Part shown: positions 6,112 through 12,838 of the stretch, piece by piece
Layout of the letters: every line of letters starts with the position of its first letter
Position numbering within the stretch: the first letter of the stretch is position 1
Assembly: GCA_900549705.1 (NCBI GenBank)
Contig: URPI01000048.1
Location: 1-12,838 of the forward strand
Length of the DNA stretch: 12,838 nucleotides
Direction: 5' to 3'
Source: an uncultured Eubacteriales bacterium
GTDB lineage: Bacteria > Bacillota > Clostridia > Oscillospirales > Oscillospiraceae
Program-made: the position numbers and the translations under genes
Notes under the pieces: model-generated
The model's input: the letters and a program-made list of their open reading frames with translations, nothing else
The model's database searches: none
Told to the model about the DNA's origin: nothing

Positions 6112-6380
6112 CCAAGCAACCGGCTGAACCAGCCGCCGCTCTGCTTCGGCTCCTCGTAATGCAGCGCCGTAATTGTACCCTCCACCTCCACCTGGCCGCC
6201 CTCCAGCGAGAGGGTTTTTAACTGGAGCTGACTTCCCTGGACAGTCAAAAGTCCCATGCAGGTCTGCAAGATGACCGCCGTCTCCTCAAAACTGATCACC
6301 TCTTTCACCCCGGTGACGGTGAGCTTCTTCCGCTCGGAAAGACTCAGCCGATGAGGCATCTGTTCCTGTTCCATTTCCAT
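6108..6380 (-). CDS. yabP: Sporulation protein YabP
   Basis: A 90-residue protein of the YabP family, required for spore cortex/coat assembly in B. subtilis and expressed there in the mother cell under sigma-E. Recognised by SERKKLTVTGVKEVISFEE near residues 15-33, the ILQTCMGLLTVQG segment (about 37-49), and the KTLSLEGGQVEVEGTI segment (55-70) ahead of a C-terminal GGWFSRLLG. The ATG at 6380 has GGAGG with 6 nt spacing; a second in-frame ATG two codons on is less likely. It is the first gene of the cluster. The RNA-binding yabO gene that precedes it in B. subtilis is absent here. I could not identify a sigma-E promoter with confidence. Confidence 0.92.
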   Translation of the reverse strand: MEMEQEQMPHRLSLSERKKLTVTGVKEVISFEETAVILQTCMGLLTVQGSQLQLKTLSLEGGQVEVEGTITALHYEEPKQSGGWFSRLLG

Positions 6381-6411
6381 TTCCTTCCTCCTTTTTTAGT
6401 GACGCAGAAAC

Positions 6412-6426
6412 GCCCACTGCGTGGGC
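6412..6426. repeat. Small hairpin in the yabP/DUF308 divergent gap
   Basis: GCCCAC at 6412-6417 pairs with GTGGGC at 6421-6426. Around it (6401-6515) are fragments such as GTAGGAG and GTAGGGG that resemble the intergenic repeat families. No gene is seen in the 220-bp gap. Confidence 0.45.
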
Positions 6427-6536
6427 TGTCCGATAAATGGCGATGGCTCCCCTGTCCGAACTGTAGGAGTCGTAGGGGCGTAGTGCAAACCGCTGCGCTG
6501 CATCATGATTTTTCTTGATTATCGTCTATTCTTCCA

Positions 6537-6565
6537 TTGACACGGGGCAAAAAACAGAGTAAAAT
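6537..6565 (+). promoter_or_regulatory. Sigma-A promoter of the DUF308-PPTase-tatD operon
   Basis: TTGACA at 6537-6542 is a perfect -35 box. A 17-bp spacer leads to TAAAAT at 6560-6565 (5 of 6 matches to the -10 consensus). It lies 35 bp before the ATG at 6601, giving a short leader with AGGAGGG. It suggests strong constitutive expression. Confidence 0.85.
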
Positions 6566-6600
6566 AACCGCAAATATTTCCAATTCAGGAGGGTTTTGTG

Positions 6601-7131
6601 ATGAAAAATTCCTTTGATATCCGTCCCTGGGTCAAGCCCGCCCTCACCTGTGTGCTGGGTTTGGTGCTGATATGCAATCCCGGCACCCTGACTGTCACCA
6701 TTGCACGGCTCATTGGCGTTGTAATTGTCCTGGTGGGCATCGGCAAGCTGGTAAGCTTCCTCCGCGAAATGCAGCTGAAAAAGGACTACTGGAATTTGGC
6801 CGGGGCCGCCATCCTGCTGGTGCTGGGCTTCTCCATTCTCCGCAGTCCCGTGTCCCTGGAAAAGCAGACCATGCGCCTCATTGGCATTCTGCTCATCATG
6901 CAGGCCGTGCGGGGCTACACTGACCCCTTCGCCGCCCACGACCAGGTTACCTCCACCCTGTTGACCATCGCCGGCGCGGTGCTGCTGCTGATGCCCCTGG
7001 CGGTATCCCGGTTTGTGGTGGTGCTGTGCGGCATTGTGGTGCTGCTCATTGGCATCGGCAATGTGCTTGACCTGGCAAAAGGCCGCACGCATCCCACTGG
7101 CAATGACGACGACATTATTGATGCCAGATGA
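6601..7131 (+). CDS. Six-TM membrane protein, DUF308/HdeD-like
   Basis: A 176-residue integral membrane protein made of three pairs of hydrophobic helices (approximately 12-26, 31-52, 64-81, 91-104, 118-134, 137-156), with repeated LLIGIG/LVGIG-like turns. This is the layout of the DUF308/HdeD family; its biochemical role is not established in Firmicutes. It ends in a hydrophilic tail rich in Asp. The ATG at 6601 is favoured over the GTG at 6598 because AGGAGGG is 7 nt upstream. It is the first gene behind the promoter at 6537. Its stop overlaps the next start as ATGA. The family call rests on helix pattern and feel of the sequence, so it is less certain than the operon structure. Confidence 0.75.
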   Translation: MKNSFDIRPWVKPALTCVLGLVLICNPGTLTVTIARLIGVVIVLVGIGKLVSFLREMQLKKDYWNLAGAAILLVLGFSILRSPVSLEKQTMRLIGILLIMQAVRGYTDPFAAHDQVTSTLLTIAGAVLLLMPLAVSRFVVVLCGIVVLLIGIGNVLDLAKGRTHPTGNDDDIIDAR

Positions 7132-7634
7132 GACTGGGAAGCAGTGAAATTCGTGGCTGCTCCGGCCACGAGGCAGGACGGAAGCTATTGGAAGCCCTCT
7201 ATCGGGAGGAAACCGGAGAGGCGCTGCCCAATATCCTCCTCAGCGTCCGGGGCAAGCCTTTTTTTGAAAATTCCCCCTATCATTTTTCCATCAGCCACAC
7301 CGACCGCCATGCTTTCTGCGCCCTCTCCCGCCGCCCGGTGGGCATTGACGCTGAGGAGCTTGACCGGGCGGTGCGGTTTTCCCTTGTCAGCCGGATTCTC
7401 TCCCCCCAGGAGCAGCAGCGGTTTCACCGGGCAGAGGATCCCCAGCGAGCCTTTTTGGCGCTGTGGGTGCTGAAAGAGGCTGCCGCAAAATGCACCGGTG
7501 CCGGACTGACCGGCTTCCCCAACCGCACCGATTTTTCCCCGGATGACCAGCGGGTGTTCACCTGGCGGGGCTGTCTGGTGGCCGTCATTGGTCAGGAAAA
7601 CGAGACAGAAAGAAGGATTCTTCATGATTTTTGA
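7128..7634 (+). CDS. 4'-phosphopantetheinyl transferase (Sfp-like superfamily)
   Basis: Transfers the phosphopantetheine arm from coenzyme A to a serine of an acyl or peptidyl carrier protein. Superfamily motifs are in order: GKPFF at residues 42-46, FSISH at 53-57, GIDAEEL at 72-78 with the metal-binding Asp74 and Glu76, and WVLKEAAAK at 113-121 with Glu117 and Lys118. At 168 residues it is shorter than Sfp (about 224) and lacks much of the usual N-terminal half, but all catalytic motifs are kept. It starts at an ATG overlapping the DUF308 stop, so translation is probably coupled. It overlaps tatD by 11 nt. No carrier protein or synthase is in the window, so the substrate is unknown; it may serve the general ACP. 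Confidence 0.9.
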   Translation: MRLGSSEIRGCSGHEAGRKLLEALYREETGEALPNILLSVRGKPFFENSPYHFSISHTDRHAFCALSRRPVGIDAEELDRAVRFSLVSRILSPQEQQRFHRAEDPQRAFLALWVLKEAAAKCTGAGLTGFPNRTDFSPDDQRVFTWRGCLVAVIGQENETERRILHDF

Positions 7635-8391
7635 CACCCATGCCCACCTGGACGACCGGGCATTTGACGAAGACCGCCCGGCACTGCTGAACGCGCTGCC
7701 AACCCAAGGCATCCGGCTTGTGATGAATCCCGGATGCAGTCTTGCCTCCTCCCGGGCCGCCGTAGCGTTGGCCGCCCAGCAGGACTATGTGTATGCCGCC
7801 GTTGGCTCTCATCCAGACGCGGCAGACGAGGTAACCGAAGCCGCCATTGAAGCATACCGGGCAATGGCGCTGGGCAACCCAAAAGTGAAGGCCATTGGAG
7901 AGATTGGCCTGGACTATCACTATGAGGATATCCCCCGGGATATTCAGAAAAAAGCATTTCGGATGCAGATGGCCTTGGCGCAGGAGCTGGGACTTCCCGT
8001 TATCGTCCACGAACGGGAGGCCCACGAGGACGGAATGAATATCGTAGAGGCGTTCCCGGCGGTAAAAGGCGTGTTCCATTGCTATTCCGGCTCTTTGGAA
8101 ATGGCAAAGGTGCTGATAAAAAAGGGCTGGTACATCGGATTCGGCGGCGTGCTGACCTTCAAAAACGCCCGCAAGGCCGTGGAGGTGGCATCCCAGATTC
8201 CCCTGGAGCGCATTGTGCTGGAAACCGACTGCCCCTATATGTCCCCGGAGCCTTTCCGGGGCAGACGCAATGACCCCAGCCGCCTGGGGCTGGTGGCCGA
8301 AAAGCTGGCCGCCATCCGGGGGCTTTCCGTGGAGGAGATAGAAGCCGTCACCCTGGAAAACGGCAAACGACTGTACGGGATTGGAGAATGA
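7624..8391 (+). CDS. tatD: TatD family metal-dependent hydrolase (DNase)
   Basis: TatD proteins are TIM-barrel metalloenzymes with 3'-5' exonuclease activity toward DNA/RNA and a role in DNA repair or RNA quality control. The 255-residue product carries the metal ligands at the expected places: His6 and His8 in DTHAHLDD, Glu93 in GEIGLDYH, His129 in VIVHERE, His152 in FHCYSG and Asp202 in LETDCPYM. The conserved PEPFRGRRNDP loop follows. Although the frame is open further upstream, the ATG at 7624 gives the canonical N-terminus and has AAGGA 6 nt before it. It is the last gene of the plus-strand operon and is followed by a terminator. Confidence 0.95.
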   Translation: MIFDTHAHLDDRAFDEDRPALLNALPTQGIRLVMNPGCSLASSRAAVALAAQQDYVYAAVGSHPDAADEVTEAAIEAYRAMALGNPKVKAIGEIGLDYHYEDIPRDIQKKAFRMQMALAQELGLPVIVHEREAHEDGMNIVEAFPAVKGVFHCYSGSLEMAKVLIKKGWYIGFGGVLTFKNARKAVEVASQIPLERIVLETDCPYMSPEPFRGRRNDPSRLGLVAEKLAAIRGLSVEEIEAVTLENGKRLYGIGE

Positions 8392-8452
8392 ACCAGCCCC
8401 GTCGGCGGTCAGCGAACAGCTCCATTATCCGTCCCTGCACCGGCAGACAAAG

Positions 8453-8496
8453 GCGGGTCTGATTCCCTCAGCCAGAGAATCAGACCCGCTCTTTTT
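8453..8496 (+). terminator. Rho-independent terminator after tatD
   Basis: A perfect 13-bp stem (GCGGGTCTGATTC at 8453-8465, complement at 8477-8489) with an 11-nt loop is followed by TCTTTTT. It sits 62 nt past tatD. It lies between convergent genes, but on the minus strand only three Ts follow the stem, so it may terminate the minus-strand operon weakly. Confidence 0.9.
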
Positions 8497-8505
8497 ATAC
8501 CATTT

Positions 8506-8880
8506 TTACGCCGGGATGGTTTTCACAAACCAGATGAAATACACCATATGGAACGCCCAAACGAACCCCAGCACCACACAGCCAGCCACAATGCCCTTGA
8601 TCCCCATGGCCACCAGCGCCACGGTCATCAATAGCGTCACCGTCACCATAATGCGCACCTTCGTTCTTGCAGTCATGCCCTTTCCGGCCGCAAAATCCTT
8701 GAGGTTCTCCTGATACAGCTTTGTTCCCTTGAACCAGAGGTCTACCCGCTCCGATGACCGGGCGAAGCAAAACGCCGCCAGCATCAAAAACGGGAATGTG
8801 GGGAGCATCGGCAGCACCGCCCCAAGCGCCCCCAGCCCCAATCCTGCAAATCCCAACAGTAAGTACAGTATCTTTTTCAC
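8506..8880 (-). CDS. DUF454 (YbaN-family) inner membrane protein
   Basis: A 124-residue membrane protein with the N-terminal signature GLGALGAVLPMLPTFPFLML followed by AAFCFARSSER, which is the hallmark of the DUF454/YbaN family. Hydrophobic stretches lie at about 4-24, 27-38, 75-92 and 96-117. The biochemical function is unknown. The GTG start at 8880 is chosen because GGAGG lies 7 nt upstream and it overlaps the preceding stop as GTGA; the frame is open to 9042 but that extension is a shadow of the YgbA gene. It is the last gene of the ABC/YgbA operon, so it is probably co-produced with the transporter. Confidence 0.9.
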   Translation of the reverse strand: MKKILYLLLGFAGLGLGALGAVLPMLPTFPFLMLAAFCFARSSERVDLWFKGTKLYQENLKDFAAGKGMTARTKVRIMVTVTLLMTVALVAMGIKGIVAGCVVLGFVWAFHMVYFIWFVKTIPA

Positions 8881-9212
8881 TTGCCTTCCTCCAGTCTTTT
8901 TTTCTCTTTGCGGGATTCCGCCACATGGCGAATGGCCATCACCGGGTGATAAAAAATCATCCGTGGTCCGGAAAAGCGCATGACCTCCCGGATTTTCTCC
9001 CGCATATCCTTTTGATAGCAATGCACCCGGCAATTGGAGCAAAAGGTCTTGGTCTCCATAAAGGGGCAGTGGTCGCTTCGGCTTCGGGCATAATCATCCA
9101 GCGCTGCACATTCCGGGCAGAGGGTCTTGCAGCCGTGCTTTTTGCGGCAGTACAGGGAAATCATCAGCGAGACCACTTCCTTCTCCCGCTCCCGTTTGGT
9201 TGCCACGTCCAT
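8877..9212 (-). CDS. ygbA: YgbA-family cysteine-rich protein (nitrous oxide-stimulated promoter family)
   Basis: A 111-residue protein with eight cysteines at 22, 28, 32, 35, 49, 58, 61 and 65, in the pattern C-x5-C-x3-C-x2-C, then C-x8-C-x2-C-x3-C. The patterns ALDDYARSR, HCPF, VHCYQKDMREKIREVMRF and SGPRMIFYHPVMAIRH match E. coli YgbA closely from memory. YgbA is under NsrR control in enterobacteria and has been linked to recovery from nitrosative stress. The cysteines suggest a metal or Fe-S site (inference). The ATG at 9212 shares one base with the previous stop (TGATG) and has GGGAGGG about 7 nt upstream. The C-terminus is a charged Lys/Glu-rich helix. Its place between an ABC exporter pair and a DUF454 protein is the most telling context. 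Confidence 0.92.
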   Translation of the reverse strand: MDVATKREREKEVVSLMISLYCRKKHGCKTLCPECAALDDYARSRSDHCPFMETKTFCSNCRVHCYQKDMREKIREVMRFSGPRMIFYHPVMAIRHVAESRKEKKRLEEGK

Positions 9213-10843
9213 CAGCTCACCCTCCCCTGCTCCACGGAATAAACCTTGTCCGCAATGCCCATGGTGGACTTCCGGTGGGAAACCAGCACCACGGTCTTCT
9301 CCCGGCAGCCCTCGTGGAGTGCCTTCAGAATCACCGCTTCGTTGAGGCTGTCCAGGTTGGAGGTAGGCTCGTCCAGCAGCAGGAAGGGCGCATCATGCAA
9401 AAAGACTCTGGCCAGTCCCAGCCGCTGGCGTTCGCCGCCGGACAGGGTATCTCCCAGCTCGCCCACCTCCGTGTCATAGCCCTTGGGAAGCCCCATAATG
9501 AAGTCATGGACGGAAGCCTTCTTGCAGGCGGCAATCAGCTCCTCGTCGGTGGCATCCTGCTTTGCAATACGCAGATTGTTGCGGATGGAATCGTGGAACA
9601 GGTGGGTCTGCTGGGTGACAAAGCTCTCCATCTGACGCAGGTTCTCTGTGTTGATTTCCTCCACACTTCTGCCGGAAACCGCCACCGTTCCCTCCTGCAC
9701 CTTCCAGAAGCGCATCAGAAGCTTTAAGAGGGTAGATTTTCCGGAACCGGAACGGCCAATGATTCCGGTGACCTTTCCCTCGGGAACGTCGATGGAGAAA
9801 TCATTGAGGATGGTTTCGTTGTCATAGGCAAAGGTCACCTGCTTTGCTGCCGCGCCACGGAAGGAAATAGGCTCTTTGCCGGTGATATCCTCTGCCACAG
9901 GGTGCTCCTCTAAAATATCCAGCACCCGATTGCCCGCCGCCAGTGTGCTTTGCAGCGTTGCGCCCAGCGCAGCCAGAGCGGTGACAGGGCCGAAGGAGCT
10001 CATCATGGCAAGGGTGGTAATCAGGCAGCCCTCAAAGTCCAGCAGCGCAGCAGACGCAAACAGCATTGCCAGGTCGAACATCAAAATCACCGTGCCGGTG
10101 ACGGCGGTGTTTCTCCCCTCCGTCCGCTTCATCTGCTCCCCTTCCTTGGCGATGGCATCGGTCTGGGCGTTCATTGCATCCATCCGTGCCTGCCCCTGAC
10201 CGTACTGGATGGTTTCGGGCAAGCCCCGCAGGCTGTCCAGCACATAGGCAGAGAGCTTGCCGGACTTGGTGCGGAAATGCATGGCACTGTCGCCGCTGAA
10301 CTTTGCGGTAAGCAGGGGGATGAGGATTCCCACTGCGCCATAGGCCGCCAATGCCAGCAATCCCAATGCCGGATGATAAGAGCCGATAAAGCAGACCATC
10401 ACCACCGTAAACAAAAAGGCAATGCAGATGGGGGAAATGGTATGCGCATAGAACACCTCCAGCAGTTCAATGTCCGAGGTAATCACCGAAATCAGGTCAC
10501 CCTTGTCCTTGCCCTCCAGTTTGGCCGGGCACAGCCTGCGCAGCGCTCCAAACACCTTATCCCGAATCAGTGCCAGCAGCTTAAACGCAATAAAATGGTT
10601 GCAGGCCTGCTCTGCGTAGCGCAGGCCGCCCCGCACCAGGGCAAACACCGCCACCGTCCCGAAAATAGCCGCTGTGGCAGCTCCCTTGAGAACGGCCACA
10701 ATGGCAAAGCCGCCAATCACCGTAATAAACGTGGCGCACAAGTGTCCCACAAGCCCCATGGTGACTGCAAGAATCATATAGCCGCTCAGGGGTCTTACCA
10801 GACCGATTAGCTTTTTCATCACCTGAAATCCGCTTCGCTTCAT
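9212..10843 (-). CDS. ABC transporter permease/ATP-binding protein, CydC-like (second half-transporter)
   Basis: A 543-residue fusion of a six-helix transmembrane domain (about 15-320) and an ATPase domain. The ATPase shows Walker A GRSGSGKST at 363-371, the Q-loop QQTHLF at 411-416, signature LSGGE at 467-471, Walker B FLLLDE at 487-492 and the switch His523 in VSHRK. All catalytic elements are intact. Length and paired layout match the CydDC/exporter-type heterodimers, which in E. coli export cysteine and glutathione; the substrate here is not shown. The ATG at 10843 overlaps the partner's stop as ATGA, with GGGAGGAG upstream; the open frame continues to 10894 but only as a shadow. It needs a partner ATPase, encoded just upstream. 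The gene overlaps ygbA by one base. Confidence 0.9.
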   Translation of the reverse strand: MKRSGFQVMKKLIGLVRPLSGYMILAVTMGLVGHLCATFITVIGGFAIVAVLKGAATAAIFGTVAVFALVRGGLRYAEQACNHFIAFKLLALIRDKVFGALRRLCPAKLEGKDKGDLISVITSDIELLEVFYAHTISPICIAFLFTVVMVCFIGSYHPALGLLALAAYGAVGILIPLLTAKFSGDSAMHFRTKSGKLSAYVLDSLRGLPETIQYGQGQARMDAMNAQTDAIAKEGEQMKRTEGRNTAVTGTVILMFDLAMLFASAALLDFEGCLITTLAMMSSFGPVTALAALGATLQSTLAAGNRVLDILEEHPVAEDITGKEPISFRGAAAKQVTFAYDNETILNDFSIDVPEGKVTGIIGRSGSGKSTLLKLLMRFWKVQEGTVAVSGRSVEEINTENLRQMESFVTQQTHLFHDSIRNNLRIAKQDATDEELIAACKKASVHDFIMGLPKGYDTEVGELGDTLSGGERQRLGLARVFLHDAPFLLLDEPTSNLDSLNEAVILKALHEGCREKTVVLVSHRKSTMGIADKVYSVEQGRVS

Positions 10844-12578
10844 TCTTCTTCTCCTCCCTTTGCGTAGCTTTCCAGCTCCTGCTGGGCGTTCCAAAGCTTG
10901 GCATACGCGCCGCCGCGCTCCACAAGTGCCCTGTGGCTGCCGCTTTCCACCACGCTGCCCCCGTCCATCACATAGATATTGTCTGCGTCCGCCACATTGG
11001 CAAGGCGGTGGGAAATCAGGATGACGGTTTTGGACTTTGCCAGCCGGTGAATCTGGGTCATAATCTCGTTTTCGCTCTCCACATCGATATTGGAGGTTGC
11101 CTCGTCAAAGATATACACCGGGCTGTCATGGAGCAGCGCCCGCGCCAATGCCAGCCGCTGGCACTGGCCGCCGGACAGGTTGCCTCCCTTCTCCTGCAAG
11201 GGGGTGTCCAGCCCCTTTTCCCTCCGGAGGAAGTCTGCCAGGTTCACCTGCTCCAACACCTGCCACAGCCGGTCGTCTCCTGCCTGGGGCGCTGCCATTT
11301 TCAGATTTTCCCGGACAGTACCCTTGAAAAGATAGCTCTGGTGGGAGACATCGGTAACGGCTTTCATAAGGCTCCCCTCGGAAATTTCCGAAAGGGGCAC
11401 GCCGCCAATGGTCACATCCCCGGTGTAGCCCTTGTTCCGCCCCATGAAGATTGCCGCCACGGTGGATTTACCACAGCCGGATGCCCCCACCAGCGCCGTA
11501 AAGCTGCCCTTGGGGAAGCGCATATCCACACCGTGGAGAATCTCCCGTTCCGGCTCATAAGCGAAATGGAGATTCTTGCAGGCGATGGTGCAGTCTGCCG
11601 GTACTTCCCTCTGCTTCTGCTCCGGTTCGGGCAAATCCAGCAGCCGGAAAATCTTGTCGGAAGCCGCCATGCCGTTCATGGCAATGTGGAAGTAGGAACC
11701 AAGCATCCGCATGGGCAGGAAGAAATCCGCTGCCAGCAGGATAATAAGCAGACTGCCCGCCAAATCCACGCGCCCCGCCCGCAGCTGGGTAGCCGCCAGA
11801 ATCACCCCCAGGGCAGCGCCTCCATAGGCAATGACATCCATCACGGTGATGGAATTGAGCTGCATGGTCATCACCTTCATGGTTATCTTGCGGAAATGCT
11901 CGCTCTGCTCGTTCATTTCCCGGTGCTTCATTTCGTCCGCCTGGTAAATCTTGGTGGTGGTCAGCCCTTGCAGATTTTCCAGGAAGGTATCCCCCAGAGC
12001 GGTATATTGACCCCAATAGCGGTTGAGCAGTTTCTTCGCCCACCGCTGAATCACCACGATGGTCACCGGAATGAGGGGTACGCACACCAGCAGCACAATG
12101 GCGCTGGGAAGATCACAAAGCTCAGCACCGCAAACAGGGTCAGCGGGGCCAGCATGGCATAAAAGAACTGGGGCAGATACGCGCCGAAGTAAGTTTCCAG
12201 CTGCTCCACGCCCTCCACCGCAATCTGCACCACTTCCGAAGTATTCACCTGCTCCCGGTAGGCGCTGCCCAGCCGCAGGAGCTTTCCGTAAATCATCTCC
12301 CGCAGGGTTTTTTTCACCGCCCTGGAGGACAGGAAACACATCCGGCTGGACGCAACGGTGCAGACATACCGCACCGCAACCGCCGCCGCGCCAATGGCCG
12401 CCGTCATAGCCATCTCCCCACTCCCGGCTGACCCATGGTACAACCCCTGAAGCAGCAAGGCAATCGCCGCCATCATCACAATGTTGGCGCACAGCGAAAC
12501 CCACTGGAAGAATACGTTTCCGGCAATGTATTTCTTGCTTTCTTTGACTGTGCCAATCAGTCGTTTGTTCAGCATCAT
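10840..12578 (-). pseudogene. ABC transporter permease/ATP-binding protein, CydD-like, with a -1 frameshift
   Basis: First half-transporter of the pair. As sequenced it is split: the N-terminal frame runs from 12578 (MMLNKRLIGTVKESKKY) through FAVLSFVIF and stops at 12063, while the rest continues in another frame (SAIVLLVCVPLIP) to 10840. Adding one base to the C-run at 12106-12108 (minus CCC) restores one 579-residue protein. It then has transmembrane helices up to about 320, Walker A GASGCGKST at 365-373, LSGGQ at 468-472, Walker B with Asp492/Glu493, and His524. Everything else is intact, with no further stops, so this is either a sequencing/assembly slip or a very recent mutation. The ATG at 12578 has GAGG 6 nt upstream; the next ATG (12575) is also possible. 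The gene overlaps its partner as ATGA. Confidence 0.85.
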
Positions 12579-12594
12579 AGGCAACCTCGCATCT

Positions 12595-12657
12595 AGTTAG
12601 ACCAGGCTAACTTTTGTATTGATGACTGCCGCTAACCTCAAATTCAGTTAGCGGCAG
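12595..12657 (-). promoter_or_regulatory. Leader with two hairpins or operators built from GTTAG/CTAAC
   Basis: Just downstream of the promoter, CTGCCGCTAAC (12657-12647 on the minus strand) pairs perfectly over 11 bp with GTTAGCGGCAG (12636-12626) across a 10-nt loop. Closer to the start codon, AGTTAG (12612-12607) pairs with CTAACT (12600-12595) across 6 nt. The arms share the same core, so the first arm can also pair with the third over 7 bp (GCTAACT with AGTTAGC). No T-run follows, so it is not a terminator. It could be a pair of DNA operators or an RNA switch. The second palindrome ends only about 6 nt before the GAGG ribosome binding site. Confidence 0.6.
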
Positions 12658-12669
12658 GTAACTTTCCGT

Positions 12670-12698
12670 ATTCTAGCATATTTTTGCCGTTCTGTCAA
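12670..12698 (-). promoter_or_regulatory. Extended -10 sigma-A promoter of the ABC/YgbA/DUF454 operon
   Basis: On the minus strand TTGACA (12698-12693) is a perfect -35 box, followed by a 17-bp spacer and TAGAAT (12675-12670, 5 of 6 matches), preceded by TGC as in extended -10 promoters. Transcription would begin near 12663, giving a leader of about 85 nt before the ATG at 12578. Confidence 0.87.
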
Positions 12699-12764
12699 TT
12701 GACAATCTTTTCCGCACACGCAACCCCGGATTTTTGCTTGTACCCGGATGAACGCATACGCCCT

Positions 12765-12793
12765 GTAGGGGTCGACTGCTAGTCGACCCCTAC
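12765..12793. repeat. GTAGGGGTCGACT palindrome
   Basis: GTAGGGGTCGACT at 12765-12777 and its complement at 12781-12793 form a perfect 13-bp stem over GCT. The GTAGGGGTCG part is shared with the element at 4424, so this is a related intergenic repeat. The rest of the 12699-12838 stretch holds no gene that I can see. Confidence 0.75.
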
Positions 12794-12822
12794 TAGAGCG
12801 TACAGGCTAAAGGTTTGCACCG

Positions 12823-12838
12823 CTTGGCTTCCCCCGGG
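12823..12838. repeat. Partial GGGGGAAGCCAAG-family repeat, cut by the window end
   Basis: CTTGGCTTCCCCCGGG is the exact reverse complement of 53-68. Only part of the element is visible. Confidence 0.55.

Noticed and set aside
6381..6536. A sigma-E promoter for yabP
   Set aside because: Expected from B. subtilis, but no sequence matches the -35/-10 pattern well enough to call.
12063..12108. Programmed -1 frameshifting in the CydD-like gene
   Set aside because: No typical slippery heptamer or downstream stem is visible at the junction, and no ABC half-transporter is known to me to need one; an indel in a C-run explains it more simply.
10933..12162. A 409-residue plus-strand open frame across the first ABC gene
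   Set aside because: Shadow of the minus-strand ABC coding region in a GC-rich genome; no promoter, no family resemblance.

Overview
The window looks like chromosomal DNA from an anaerobic, spore-forming-lineage Firmicute, most likely a gut Clostridium-class bacterium of the Oscillospiraceae/Ruminococcaceae type. The grounds are a fairly GC-rich composition (judged by eye, not computed), strong AGGAGG-type ribosome binding sites, B. subtilis-like gene order (yabP-yabQ-divIC-yabR), Firmicute-type protein sequences, and intergenic gaps full of short GC-rich palindromic repeats. No phage, plasmid, transposase, CRISPR array, tRNA or rRNA was seen.

Layout. (1) 222-4292, minus strand: a six-gene housekeeping operon, read SDR reductase > rpiB > prfA > tsaE > tsaB > upp, with gaps of 13-21 nt or a short overlap and a hairpin terminator after upp. 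It combines translation termination (RF1), tRNA t6A modification (TsaE/TsaB), pentose phosphate interconversion and uracil salvage. (2) 4293-4847: a non-coding block of nested palindromes, bracketed by a near-perfect 32-bp inverted repeat. (3) 4848-6380, minus strand: the sporulation/division cluster yabP > yabQ > divIC > S1-domain yabR, overlapping gene by gene and ending in a strong terminator. (4) 6537-8496, plus strand: a near-consensus sigma-A promoter drives a six-TM DUF308/HdeD-like protein, a 4'-phosphopantetheinyl transferase and a TatD hydrolase, followed by a terminator. (5) 8506-12698, minus strand: a tightly overlapping operon of two CydDC-like ABC half-transporters, a YgbA-family cysteine-rich protein and a DUF454 membrane protein. 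It has an extended -10 promoter and a leader with competing hairpins. The first ABC gene carries a one-base frameshift as sequenced.

The most interesting part is region 5: an apparently regulated transporter/stress module that links a CydDC-like exporter pair to a YgbA protein, a family tied to nitrosative stress in enterobacteria. The palindromic repeat families come second; two copies show a compensatory change that preserves the palindrome. The remaining genes are mostly well-known housekeeping functions.
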